From an uncultured Christensenella sp. (GTDB taxonomy: Bacteria > Bacillota > Clostridia > Christensenellales > Borkfalkiaceae): 64,000 nucleotides of DNA. The stretch spans positions 1 to 64,000 of the forward strand of contig CAJUER010000003.1 in NCBI GenBank assembly GCA_910585705.1, written 5' to 3'. The notes beneath the pieces are model-generated. The model was not told the DNA's origin. It saw only the letters and a list, made by a program, of their open reading frames with translations, and did not search any database. Shown here one piece after another: positions 32,758-40,645 of the stretch; positions within the stretch are counted from its first letter, which is position 1, and every line of letters starts with the position of its first letter. A program made the position numbers and the translations under genes.

Positions 32758-32789
32758 AATACTATACATAACATAGTATTGTTTGTCAA
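32758..32789 (-). promoter_or_regulatory. Promoter and PadR operator
   Basis: Minus strand TTGACA (32789-32784), 17 bp, TATAGT (32766-32761). The inverted repeat AATACTAT (32758-32765) / ATAGTATT (32773-32780) overlaps spacer and -10, resembling PadR operators. Confidence 0.75.
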
Positions 32790-32823
32790 GTATTTTTAAT
32801 AATTTTTTGCGAAAAATATTTTT

Positions 32824-34251
32824 ATGGTTACGTTGGATAAAAACATAAAAAGCGTGAAGGAAGTGCTATCCTCTCCCGACATAATAGTATTCGAGTTCAG
32901 TTCGCTGAGCGGAAAGAAGTTTGCGGCAATTTACGCGGACGGGCTTGCGGACAAGCAGCTTTTGGGCGAGCTGGTCGTCAAACCTCTGCGCGACGCCGAA
33001 AAAGACATAGGGCTTGAAGACGCAAAGCTTTTATTGGCTTCGCCCGAAGTTAAGGACGGCAAAAAGATAAAGGACGCGATAAAGGAAATTTCCGACGGAA
33101 ACGCGGTTCTTTTTGTGGACGGTGAAAAGGACTTCTTTATAATAGGTCTGAAAAATCCTCCCGGAAGAACCCCTGCCGAGCCGCCCACTCAGGTGGTTAT
33201 AAAGGGTCCGAGAGAGGGCTTCACTGAGGATATAAAGACAAATCTGGGACTTGTAAGGAAGCGCATTAAAAGCGAAAACCTGCAAATTAAGCTGCTTAAA
33301 TCGGGCAAGCGTTCGGATACTGCCGTTGCAATGGTTTACATTGACGGCGTATGCGCAAAAGGTATTCCTGAAAAGATAGAAAAGCAGATAGCGAACAACG
33401 AAATAGATTTGGTTGCCGATTCCTCTTATATCTCGCAGTTCATTTCCAAAAGACCGCGTTCACTGTTCAAGCGCAACGGCACGACCGAAAAACCCGATAT
33501 TTTCTGCGCGAAGATAAGCGAGGGCAGAGTGGGGCTTATAGTCGACGGTTCGCCCATTGCGATAACCGTGCCCTATATGCTGGTGGAGGATATGCAGTCC
33601 GCAGAGGACTACTACGCGGTTTCATACCGTGCCACGACGATAAGGCTTTTGCGATTATTCGCGCTGTTGATAGGGATTTTTCTGCCCGCCTTTTATATAT
33701 CGGCGCAGCTTTTCAAAATTCAGCTTATACCGTTTCAGCTTCTTCTTAAAATTTCAAGCTCCATTTCGGGATTGCCCCTTTCGCCGAGCGTGGAAATGTT
33801 CTTCACGCTGTTCGTGTTGGAAGTTTTAAACGAGGCGTCTATACGAATGCCCAAATATGTGGGTCTTGCGCTTTCGGTCGTCGGCGCGCTCGTGCTCGGC
33901 GATACGGCGGTGAAGGCGGGAATTATTTCCTCGCCCGCGATAATTATCATCGCGCTGTCGGCAATCTGCCTTTACACTACGCCCGACCTTGTGGAAACAA
34001 CGACGACTCTGCGCTGGCTGTTTCTCATTGTCGCAGGCTCGATAGGTCCTTTCGGTATGGTGGTTTTCCTGTGTTTTTTGATAAGCTATCTCGTGACCGA
34101 GCAGTCCTACGGAACGCCGCTTTTAGCTCCGTTTGCGCCGCTCGTCAAAAACGATTTGTATGACAGTATGGTAAAAGCCAATTCGTACTCGTTGAAAAAG
34201 CGTCCTAAATCGCTTAAAACAAGGGACAAAGTGAGGTTGAAATCGCAATGA
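32824..34251 (+). CDS. gerA: Spore germination receptor subunit A (GerA family)
   Basis: The A subunit of a nutrient germinant receptor in the spore inner membrane. The 475-residue protein has the usual soluble N-terminal region (about 1-275, with SLGLVRKRIKSENLQIKLL-type and ISKRPRSLF motifs) and then hydrophobic segments including LLRLFALLIGIFLPAFYISA and the family's PLSPSVEMFFTLFVLEVLNEASIRMP. The ATG has no SD. A sigma-F/G-like pattern (GTATT, 14 bp, GCGAAAAATA ending five bases before the ATG) could give a leaderless forespore transcript, but this is tentative. It overlaps gerB by four bases. Confidence 0.92.
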   Translation: MVTLDKNIKSVKEVLSSPDIIVFEFSSLSGKKFAAIYADGLADKQLLGELVVKPLRDAEKDIGLEDAKLLLASPEVKDGKKIKDAIKEISDGNAVLFVDGEKDFFIIGLKNPPGRTPAEPPTQVVIKGPREGFTEDIKTNLGLVRKRIKSENLQIKLLKSGKRSDTAVAMVYIDGVCAKGIPEKIEKQIANNEIDLVADSSYISQFISKRPRSLFKRNGTTEKPDIFCAKISEGRVGLIVDGSPIAITVPYMLVEDMQSAEDYYAVSYRATTIRLLRLFALLIGIFLPAFYISAQLFKIQLIPFQLLLKISSSISGLPLSPSVEMFFTLFVLEVLNEASIRMPKYVGLALSVVGALVLGDTAVKAGIISSPAIIIIALSAICLYTTPDLVETTTTLRWLFLIVAGSIGPFGMVVFLCFLISYLVTEQSYGTPLLAPFAPLVKNDLYDSMVKANSYSLKKRPKSLKTRDKVRLKSQ

Positions 34252-35312
34252 AAATGTGTACAAGACAAATTTGCTTTATTCTTGCGGTGTACACCGCAGT
34301 AACCAAAGTAATTTTATATCCGACGCTTCTCGCTTTGCAAAGCGGCAGAGATTTGCTGTTTTCCGCTTTGATTGATTTTCTTGTCGTCGGCGTTATCGTC
34401 TGGGCGGTAAGTTTTCTCTGTTCCAAAACCGACAAAACGCTGTTCAAACTCATCGAAGATAACGTCGGCAATATTTGCGCAAGAATAGTTTACGGGGTTT
34501 TCGCCGCGTTTTTTATGCTTGCGACTATTGTTCCGCTCTTCGAACAGAAGTCGTATACTCACGCTATTTTCTATGATACCGTTCAGTCGCTTATAGTTTT
34601 CATACCGTTCTTTTTCTTTGCGATATACGCTTCGTCTAAGGGCTTTAAAAATATAGGCAGATGCGCGGATATTTGTCTGCCGCTGTTCATTGTTTCCATG
34701 CTGTTTATTTTCATTATGTCCGTAGGCGAAATAAAACCCAACTCTTTCCTGCCTATGTTGAAAACGCCGCTCGATAAAGTTTTTTTCGGTTCGCTTTCAA
34801 CTCTGCACTGTTTTGTCGAACCGTGCTGGCTTCTCATGTTTATGGGACATTTCAAATACAAAAAGGGAGACTCGGCGAAAATAACCCTTTCGTATGCGGC
34901 GGGGGCGGCGGTAACGCTTTTTACGCTTTTCGTGTTTTACGGAATTTACGGCGACACGGCAATGTCGCGCCACTTTGCCATTTCCAAAATTTCGCTGTTT
35001 TTCCCCGCGATAGAAATGCTCGGGAGAATGGATTTGCTTGCGCTGTACATTTTGGAAGCGGTAATGCTTTTCGCTCTCGTTTTGAACGTTCAGCTTGCCG
35101 TGCATTGCATTGAAAAGTGCACGGGTTACGACAACTCCGCCGTGCTTTCGCTTGCGGTCAACGGCGTATTGCTGGCTTTGCTCGTCGTGTTCGAAAGTAA
35201 GTTTCATTCCATTCTCGACGTCTATCGGCAGTGGATGTGGATAGTTTTCGCCGTGTTCGCAATCGTAATGCCCGTACTTGTATGGCTGTTTCCGAGGAGG
35301 AAGAAAAGATGA
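34248..35312 (+). CDS. gerB: Spore germination permease subunit B (GerB family)
   Basis: The B subunit, a member of the amino acid permease superfamily thought to bind the germinant. The 354-residue protein has about ten membrane helices, among them ICFILAVYTAVTKVILYPTL, ALIDFLVVGVIVWAVSFLC, SLIVFIPFFFFAIYAS and ALYILEAVMLFALVLNVQLA, and ends in WIVFAVFAIVMPVLVWLFPR with a basic tail. It shares ATGA overlaps with gerA upstream and gerC downstream, so the three are made together. Confidence 0.92.
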   Translation: MKMCTRQICFILAVYTAVTKVILYPTLLALQSGRDLLFSALIDFLVVGVIVWAVSFLCSKTDKTLFKLIEDNVGNICARIVYGVFAAFFMLATIVPLFEQKSYTHAIFYDTVQSLIVFIPFFFFAIYASSKGFKNIGRCADICLPLFIVSMLFIFIMSVGEIKPNSFLPMLKTPLDKVFFGSLSTLHCFVEPCWLLMFMGHFKYKKGDSAKITLSYAAGAAVTLFTLFVFYGIYGDTAMSRHFAISKISLFFPAIEMLGRMDLLALYILEAVMLFALVLNVQLAVHCIEKCTGYDNSAVLSLAVNGVLLALLVVFESKFHSILDVYRQWMWIVFAVFAIVMPVLVWLFPRRKKR

Positions 35313-36601
35313 TTAAAAAATTATCGGTGTTCGTTTACTGGGCAATCATTGTGATTCTTCTCGGACTGTTTTTCACCAACGATTTCGGGCTTGTGGATAT
35401 AAGGAAATCCTCTATTATCGTCGCCGTCGGCATAGACAAGGAAGACGACGAAGTGCAGGTTACCGCCCAGCTTGCGGTGCCCCAGCCTTCCGAGAACGGC
35501 GACAGCGTACAGTACACGCAGGTTCAGGGAAGCGGCTACACTATTGCAGACGCGCTTAACGAGATAAATGCAAAGACGGGTTTTTATCCCCAACTGCTTT
35601 TTTGCAAGCTCGTGCTCATAGGCGAGGAGTGTAAGGAAGAGGAGCTTTTCAAGCTGTTAAGCTGTTTTTACAGGAGAAACTTTTCCGAATTGACCGCGCT
35701 CGTCGCTATGTGTCAGGGCAAGGCTTCGGATATGCTTGCATTGTCCTCGTCGATAAATTCGGAAACGACGGAATCGATAAAACAGGTCCTCTCGGACGAA
35801 CTCAAAAAGTCTGCAAACGTTTCGAGCGTAAACTTAAAGGAAATAGCGCAGTCGAACTTTTCCGTAAGCAAGGTGTGCTATATGCCTTATATCGAGGCGA
35901 ATAAACCCGGTACAAGCGCGCCCGGCGGCGGCGACTCCGTAGGCGGCGAACAGGGCGGCTCTTCCGGCGGCGGACAAGGCGGAGGACAGCAAGGTTCGTC
36001 GTCGGGCGGCGGTCAAGGCGGTCAAAGCGGACAGCAGGGCGGCGGTCAAGGCGGCTCTTCGGGCGGTTCGGCAAGCGGACAGCAGAGCGGTGAAGAAATG
36101 GAGTTTACAGCGCGCAAAACCGCGTATTTTTCGGAAGGCAAATTCAAAGGCTTTTTAAACAGCGAACAGTCCTTCGCGCTCGACGTTATAAACAACGATA
36201 TCCGCCTTGCGGTGCTTCCGTTCGTCAGCGACGGCGAACACTACACGTTAGGGCTTAAAAATACCAAAGGCGCGATAAAACTTAAAGTAAAGGACGGCGT
36301 GCCCGAGCTTACTTTTACCTTTAAAGCCAAAGCGCAGATACAGGGCGTTAAAAAGAGCGTTACGCCTGAAAATTCCTCCAACGACGACGTGGTCCCGTCG
36401 CAGGTGTTAAAGAGTGCGGAGGAAGAAATGCAGAAGCGTTTTGCCGACCTTCTTAAAGTCAGCGCGGAAAGCAACTGCGACATCTTAAAGGTAAGGGAGT
36501 TGCTTCATAAATACAACCATAAGTATTACGACGCTTTCAGTGAGGATATTCTCTCGCGAGTAAAAGTCAATTACAAGATTGATATAAGGAGCGTTAACTG
36601 A
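35309..36601 (+). CDS. gerC: Spore germination receptor subunit C (GerC family) without lipobox
   Basis: The C subunit, normally a lipoprotein. The 430-residue protein starts MIKKLSVFVYWAIIVILLGL, then FFTNDFGLVDIRKSSIIVAVGID. Family members have a lipidated Cys (GCWD) just before this IR-x-x-x-IV-x-AVGID segment; here no Cys is present, so the hydrophobic N-terminus probably stays as a membrane anchor. Residues about 201-262 are a low-complexity linker of Gly, Ser and Gln between the two folded halves. The start at 35309 follows GAGGAGGA and overlaps the gerB stop; a longer frame is a shadow in gerB. Confidence 0.9.
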   Translation: MIKKLSVFVYWAIIVILLGLFFTNDFGLVDIRKSSIIVAVGIDKEDDEVQVTAQLAVPQPSENGDSVQYTQVQGSGYTIADALNEINAKTGFYPQLLFCKLVLIGEECKEEELFKLLSCFYRRNFSELTALVAMCQGKASDMLALSSSINSETTESIKQVLSDELKKSANVSSVNLKEIAQSNFSVSKVCYMPYIEANKPGTSAPGGGDSVGGEQGGSSGGGQGGGQQGSSSGGGQGGQSGQQGGGQGGSSGGSASGQQSGEEMEFTARKTAYFSEGKFKGFLNSEQSFALDVINNDIRLAVLPFVSDGEHYTLGLKNTKGAIKLKVKDGVPELTFTFKAKAQIQGVKKSVTPENSSNDDVVPSQVLKSAEEEMQKRFADLLKVSAESNCDILKVRELLHKYNHKYYDAFSEDILSRVKVNYKIDIRSVN

Positions 36602-36606
36602 CGAAA

Positions 36607-36650
36607 AAAAAGACCTGAACGGACTATAAAGTCCGCTCAGGCTTTACTTT
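36607..36650. terminator. Convergent terminator between gerC and the minus-strand gene
   Basis: CCTGAACGGAC and GTCCGCTCAGG close a six-base loop with A and T tracts on both sides. Confidence 0.75.
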
Positions 36651-36660
36651 ACGGCAAAGG

Positions 36661-37209
36661 CTAAACCGCAGTTATATGCGCAAGCGTTTCTATTATCAGT
36701 TTCGAAAGCAGTTTTATATCGCGTTCGGTTATTTCGCCTTCGCAATACATTCCTATGATTTCTTCCGCGCGCGCCGCTCCGTTGCCCGTAACGTCGCGTT
36801 CTATCGCGGCGGCAACCTCTTTTGCGGCTTTTTCTACGCTGTCCGTCGGCACATAGCCTTCCAACAGAGTAGCGACGACCTGTTCGGTCTGCGTGCAACC
36901 CTTTTTTTCGCGGATGAACTGCTCGTGCAGAACGTATAAAAGCGTAGCAACCGCGCCTACGGATATGCCGTGTTCGATTATCGTAACGTAATCGATTAAG
37001 AGCAGCCGTATACTTAAATTGCACACGCACTCATATATTGCATAGAACAGCGTTCCCAAAACGAAAGGCAAAAAGGTAAGTATTTTCTTTTTAAGCTTTT
37101 TCAAAACCGAAATTTTAAGAACCTGCGTCACCGCCGCAGTAAGCGCGGCAAGCAGTAAAACGTCTACGCCGTAAAAGGTGAAAGCGTCGATAATTTTAAT
37201 TATAGTCAA
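36661..37209 (-). CDS. Membrane protein of unknown function (182 aa)
   Basis: I do not recognise the family. The N-terminal half has three hydrophobic segments (DVLLLAALTAAVTQVLKI, ILTFLPFVLGTLFYAIYECV, HGISVGAVATLLYVLHEQF) separated by a basic KKLKKK loop. The C-terminal half is soluble, charged and helical (VEKAAKEVAAAIERDVTG). The layout recalls small phage-holin-like or scaffold proteins, but no phage genes are near. The start is TTG at 37209, chosen because GGAGG lies six bases upstream; a GTG 33 bases earlier is poorly placed. Confidence 0.7.
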   Translation of the reverse strand: MTIIKIIDAFTFYGVDVLLLAALTAAVTQVLKISVLKKLKKKILTFLPFVLGTLFYAIYECVCNLSIRLLLIDYVTIIEHGISVGAVATLLYVLHEQFIREKKGCTQTEQVVATLLEGYVPTDSVEKAAKEVAAAIERDVTGNGAARAEEIIGMYCEGEITERDIKLLSKLIIETLAHITAV

Positions 37210-37352
37210 AATTTCCTCCTTTAATTTGCTTTTGCGCACCACCCGACAATGCGCGCCTTCACCCGACGCTTATATTTAACCGCCGTTTGTCCGCGCCAAA
37301 CCGCAAAGGCGGAAATTTAGTTAAAATTTTGCCGTGCGCGTTTCACATAAAT

Positions 37353-37381
37353 TTGCGTTTTAAAAACTTGTATGGTAAAAT
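37353..37381 (+). promoter_or_regulatory. Promoter of trmB (leaderless)
   Basis: TTGCGT (37353-37358), 17 bp, TAAAAT (37376-37381); the ATG comes six bases after the -10. Confidence 0.7.
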
Positions 37382-37387
37382 GCGTTT

Positions 37388-38056
37388 ATGAGAATGCACA
37401 GAAAAAACAACCTTGACGCCCGCTTGGACGGTTGCGCGGAAATTCTTACCGTGTGCGACTTGTCGGACAAAAATATGAAGCGTGCGGCTGAGGTCAAGGA
37501 TTACTTCGACTTTAAAAAAATTTTCGGTAATACAAATCCCGTCTGCCTGGAAATCGGCTGCGGCAAAGGCAAGTTCGTCTGTGAAACGGCGGCTATGAAC
37601 AGTGAGCTGAATTTTGTCGCGTGCGAAAAAATTTCCAACGTGATAGTGGACGCGTGCGAGCGCGCTTTGCACGACGGGCTTAAAAACGTGCGCTTTCTAA
37701 ATTGCGCCGCAGAAGTGCTTGAAAAATACTTTCCGCCGAAAAGCGTCGATGCAATTTATCTCAATTTTTCAACCCCCCTTCCCAAAGAAGGCTATAAAAA
37801 ACAGCGGCTTACCCACCCGAGATTTCTTGAAATTTACCGCAGGATTTTAAAAGACGGCGGAAAGATTTACCAGAAAACGGACGACCGCGATTTTTACCTT
37901 TTCTCGCTGGAAAGCTATAAACAGGCGGATATGCGCGTTTTGGAAACCTGCGAGGATTTGAAGAACAATCCCGTCGAGGGCGACGTGGAAACGGAGCACG
38001 AAAGACTTTTCAAGTCGCAGAATAAGGCGATTTACAGAATAGTTGCGGAGGTTTAA
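37388..38056 (+). CDS. trmB: tRNA (guanine46-N7)-methyltransferase
   Basis: Methylates G46 in the variable loop of tRNAs using SAM. The 222-residue protein has the SAM-binding LEIGCGKGKFVCETA (about 54-68), the acidic CEKISNVIVDAC, the family motif YLNFSTPLPKEGYKKQRLTH (normally YLNFSDPWPKxRHxKRRL) and the C-terminal TEHE with FKSQNKAIY. The Asp-Pro-Trp of the catalytic motif is replaced by Thr-Pro-Leu, which may affect activity. No SD is visible and the promoter predicts a leaderless mRNA. A phosphoesterase gene follows at once. Confidence 0.9.
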   Translation: MRMHRKNNLDARLDGCAEILTVCDLSDKNMKRAAEVKDYFDFKKIFGNTNPVCLEIGCGKGKFVCETAAMNSELNFVACEKISNVIVDACERALHDGLKNVRFLNCAAEVLEKYFPPKSVDAIYLNFSTPLPKEGYKKQRLTHPRFLEIYRRILKDGGKIYQKTDDRDFYLFSLESYKQADMRVLETCEDLKNNPVEGDVETEHERLFKSQNKAIYRIVAEV

Positions 38057-38058
38057 GG

Positions 38059-38838
38059 TTGATTGTATTGTGGGCGGCGCTCGGCGTCGCGGGCTTGGCG
38101 GCATTGACGGCGGCGTTTGTTTGGTTCAACAACAGCTGTCTTAAAACAACGCGTTACAAAATAAAACTTGAAGGCGCGGACGGTATAAGGATAGTTCACC
38201 TTTCCGATTTGCACGGCAAATCCTTCGGCAGGCACAACGGCGTTCTGGTTAAAAAAGTTGCGGCGCTAAAACCCGATTTTATAGCGGTAACGGGCGATAT
38301 AATCCACGCTTATACCGAAAGGAACAAAGCGGTCGCGCTCGGGCTTGTAGGGACGCTTAAAGAAATCGCGCCCGTCGTCTATATTTCAGGCAACCATGAA
38401 ATGCGAAACAAGGGCTATCGCTTTTTCAGGAAGGATTTGAAGGAAGCGGGCGCCGTCGTGCTTGACGACGAAAGCGTTACCGTCTGCGGAATATGCGTTA
38501 CGGGGCTGAACGCGGCTTCGCTTAGAAACGGAAAAATTTTCAAACTTACGTCCGAAAGCAAACAAATACTGCTTGCGCACGAACCGCAGTTTATAAATAA
38601 GTACGCGGAGGCGGGGTATAAGGTAGCGTTGTGCGGACACGCGCACGGCGGACAGTGGCGCATACCTTTTACGGGCAGGGGGCTTTACGCCCCGCAGCAG
38701 GGAGTGTTTCCGAAATACACGCAGGGCGTGCACATATGCGGAGATATGCAAATGGTCGTATCTCGCGGATTGGGCAATTCGAGGTTTCCGCTTCGTCTTT
38801 TCAACCGCCCCGAGATAGTGGTTATAGATTTCGAATAA
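38059..38838 (+). CDS. Membrane-anchored metallophosphoesterase (YkuE/YaeI-like)
   Basis: A calcineurin-like phosphoesterase of the group that includes enzymes acting on lipid A or cell-envelope phosphates. The 259-residue protein has an N-terminal membrane helix (LWAALGVAGLAALTAAFVWF) and the complete metal site: LSDLHGKSFG (DxH), TGDIIH (GD), SGNHEMRN (GNHE) and LCGHAHGGQ (GHAHGG). The TTG start at 38059 has GGAGG eight bases upstream, two bases after the trmB stop. The catalytic domain is expected on the membrane face; substrate unknown. Confidence 0.88.
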   Translation: MIVLWAALGVAGLAALTAAFVWFNNSCLKTTRYKIKLEGADGIRIVHLSDLHGKSFGRHNGVLVKKVAALKPDFIAVTGDIIHAYTERNKAVALGLVGTLKEIAPVVYISGNHEMRNKGYRFFRKDLKEAGAVVLDDESVTVCGICVTGLNAASLRNGKIFKLTSESKQILLAHEPQFINKYAEAGYKVALCGHAHGGQWRIPFTGRGLYAPQQGVFPKYTQGVHICGDMQMVVSRGLGNSRFPLRLFNRPEIVVIDFE

Positions 38839-38840
38839 AA

Positions 38841-38875
38841 AAAGCCGCTTCGGAAATTCCCGAAGCGGCTTTGCG
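38841..38875. terminator. Convergent terminator after the phosphoesterase gene
   Basis: A 13-bp stem AAAGCCGCTTCGG with its complement and a six-base loop, between two converging genes. Confidence 0.85.
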
Positions 38876-38883
38876 CTTTAATG

Positions 38884-39822
38884 TTATTTTATAAGCAATG
38901 CAAGCACTGCTTTTATGGTGTGCAGTTTGTTTTCTCCCTGTTCCAGAACTACGCTGTTTTTACCGTCGATAACGTCCGCCGTGACTTCCAGTCCGCGACG
39001 CGCGGGGAGGGAGTGCATAAACACGGCGTTGTGCTTTGCGTAGCTTAAAAGCGTGCTGTTTACCTGATACGGGCGCAGAATTTCCCGTTCGCGTTCGGGT
39101 ATGTCGCAGTGATAGTCGTAGCTGTCCGTATATACTACGTCCGCATTGCGCACCGCTTCGACGGGGTTGTGCGTTACGAATATATTGCCGTACTGCTCGG
39201 CATGCAGAAGCGCCTCGCGCTTTATTTCGAATTCTTCGGGCGTGGCTACGGCAACTTCCAGTCCGCACTTGATTGCGCCCATTATAAGCGAAGCCGTATT
39301 GTTTACGCCCTTGCCGACGTATGCGATTTTCAGCCCCTCTAACTTACCCGTCTTTTCCCAGATAGTGAACATATCGCAAATCCCCTGCAAAGGCATAAAA
39401 TCCTCGTTTGCGGAGTTGATTATCGATATGCCCGAAACGGCGCAGAAGCCGTCCAAATCGCTTTGGCTTATTCCGCGCGTTACCAGCGCGCTCACGCCGT
39501 AACGCGAAATTACGTTCACGAGGTCTTGTATGTTTTCGCCCGCCATCATATCCTCGCGGCTGTAAGGCAGGTCAACGCACGCTCCGCCGAGCTGTCTTAT
39601 GCCTATTTCTATTGCGGAACGGGTTCGCAGAGACGTGTCGCCGAACAGCAGCGCTACGGTTGCGTCCTTTAATATATTCGTGTCCTCGTGCGCGAGGAAT
39701 TTCGCTTTCATAACCTTTGCGGCGTAAAGAATTTCAAACAGCTCTTCGGTGGAAAGGTCTGCAAGTTTTTTTATATGCTTCTGGTTTATCCCGTAGGACG
39801 GGGTATAACGGTTGATGTCCAT
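38884..39822 (-). CDS. Aspartate/ornithine carbamoyltransferase family protein with altered motifs
   Basis: The 312-residue sequence has the transcarbamylase fold: an N-terminal carbamoyl-phosphate domain with DTSLRTRSAIEIGIRQLGG and a C-terminal domain with LKIAYVGKGVNNTASLIMGAIKCG and VFMHSLPARRG. Three conserved sites differ from ornithine carbamoyltransferase: STRTR is SLRTR, the HPxQ motif is MPLQ (NEDFMPLQGICD), and HCLPA is HSLPA. It may therefore use another acceptor or be inactive. No other arginine-pathway gene lies nearby. It has its own promoter and an AAGGGA ribosome site. The product called ornithine carbamoyltransferase by family name should be treated as uncertain. Confidence 0.75.
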   Translation of the reverse strand: MDINRYTPSYGINQKHIKKLADLSTEELFEILYAAKVMKAKFLAHEDTNILKDATVALLFGDTSLRTRSAIEIGIRQLGGACVDLPYSREDMMAGENIQDLVNVISRYGVSALVTRGISQSDLDGFCAVSGISIINSANEDFMPLQGICDMFTIWEKTGKLEGLKIAYVGKGVNNTASLIMGAIKCGLEVAVATPEEFEIKREALLHAEQYGNIFVTHNPVEAVRNADVVYTDSYDYHCDIPEREREILRPYQVNSTLLSYAKHNAVFMHSLPARRGLEVTADVIDGKNSVVLEQGENKLHTIKAVLALLIK

Positions 39823-39851
39823 AATAATTCCCTTTTATGTTTTTCCTTATC

Positions 39852-39880
39852 ATTATATCATACGGTTTTTATTTTTTCAA
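39852..39880 (-). promoter_or_regulatory. Sigma-A promoter of the carbamoyltransferase-like gene
   Basis: Minus strand TTGAAA (39880-39875), 17 bp, TATAAT (39857-39852). The -35 overlaps the queH stop codon. Confidence 0.7.
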
Positions 39881-40476
39881 CTGCCCTTGCGTGAGAATAT
39901 GCAACCGCAGTAATTCTGTCTGTAAAGATTGTGCTTTTCGGAAAGCTCGATACTCCTTAAATACCCGCCGCGCTTTTTAAAATCGCAGTAAAGCCATTTC
40001 GCGCTTTCCGTTTGCAGGCTTTCGCCTATGGAGTTTATTAACGCGGCGTTTTTCAACGGGCTTAAAGTCAAAGTGGTGGTGAAGTAGTCGAAGCCCCGCT
40101 CCCGTGCGATAAGCGCGGTCTTTTCCAACCTCAGCTTAAAGCAGGCTTCGCACCTTTTGCCGCCCTCTTTTTCGTTTTCAAGCCCCTTCACCGCGCGGTA
40201 AAATTCGCTTTCGTCGCGGTCGCAGTCTATAATCTGCGCATAGCCCGTTTCATTCAAAAATCTCAAAAGCTCGGCTTTTCTTTTCGAATATTCGCCGTCC
40301 TCTATATTGGGGTTGTAAAACAGCACGGAAATTTCAAACTTCCCCGCAAGCCGTTCGAGACACGTGGAGGAACAGGGGGCGCAACAGCAGTGAACAAGCA
40401 GTTTTTTTCCGCCTTCCGCCGCTTCGGGCGAATTTATCTGTTCAATCATAAGTTTGTCGAAGTTTCGCGCGTTCAT
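39877..40476 (-). CDS. queH: Epoxyqueuosine reductase QueH
   Basis: Catalyses the last step of queuosine synthesis in tRNA, replacing QueG in many Firmicutes. The 199-residue protein has the diagnostic cysteine motifs: HCCCAPCSS near residue 29, CEACFKLRLE near 114, and YCGCIFS near the C-terminus, which supply iron-sulfur and redox sites. FYNPNIEDGEYSKRK and TTLTLSPLKN also match the family. The promoter TTGTAA-17-TAAACT ends six bases before the ATG and there is no SD, so the transcript should be leaderless. Confidence 0.92.
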   Translation of the reverse strand: MNARNFDKLMIEQINSPEAAEGGKKLLVHCCCAPCSSTCLERLAGKFEISVLFYNPNIEDGEYSKRKAELLRFLNETGYAQIIDCDRDESEFYRAVKGLENEKEGGKRCEACFKLRLEKTALIARERGFDYFTTTLTLSPLKNAALINSIGESLQTESAKWLYCDFKKRGGYLRSIELSEKHNLYRQNYCGCIFSRKGS

Positions 40477-40482
40477 ATTTAA

Positions 40483-40511
40483 AGTTTACCACTTCCGCGC
40501 AAAAATTACAA
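40483..40511 (-). promoter_or_regulatory. Promoter of queH (leaderless)
   Basis: Minus strand TTGTAA (40511-40506), 17 bp, TAAACT (40488-40483), with six bases to the ATG. Confidence 0.65.
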
Positions 40512-40579
40512 AAAAATTATGCGGTTTTTTAAAACTTACCCTCAAATTTAAAAAAATATCGCAAACAGCCTTTTAAAGT

Positions 40580-40608
40580 TTGGTAAAAATTTATTTTTAT
40601 GTTATTAT
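40580..40608 (+). promoter_or_regulatory. Sigma-A promoter of the MalK-like gene
   Basis: TTGGTA (40580-40585), 17 bp, TATTAT (40603-40608). Confidence 0.65.
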
Positions 40609-40645
40609 TATTTTATAAATCAACGCGTTTTACGCAGGAGTTTTT

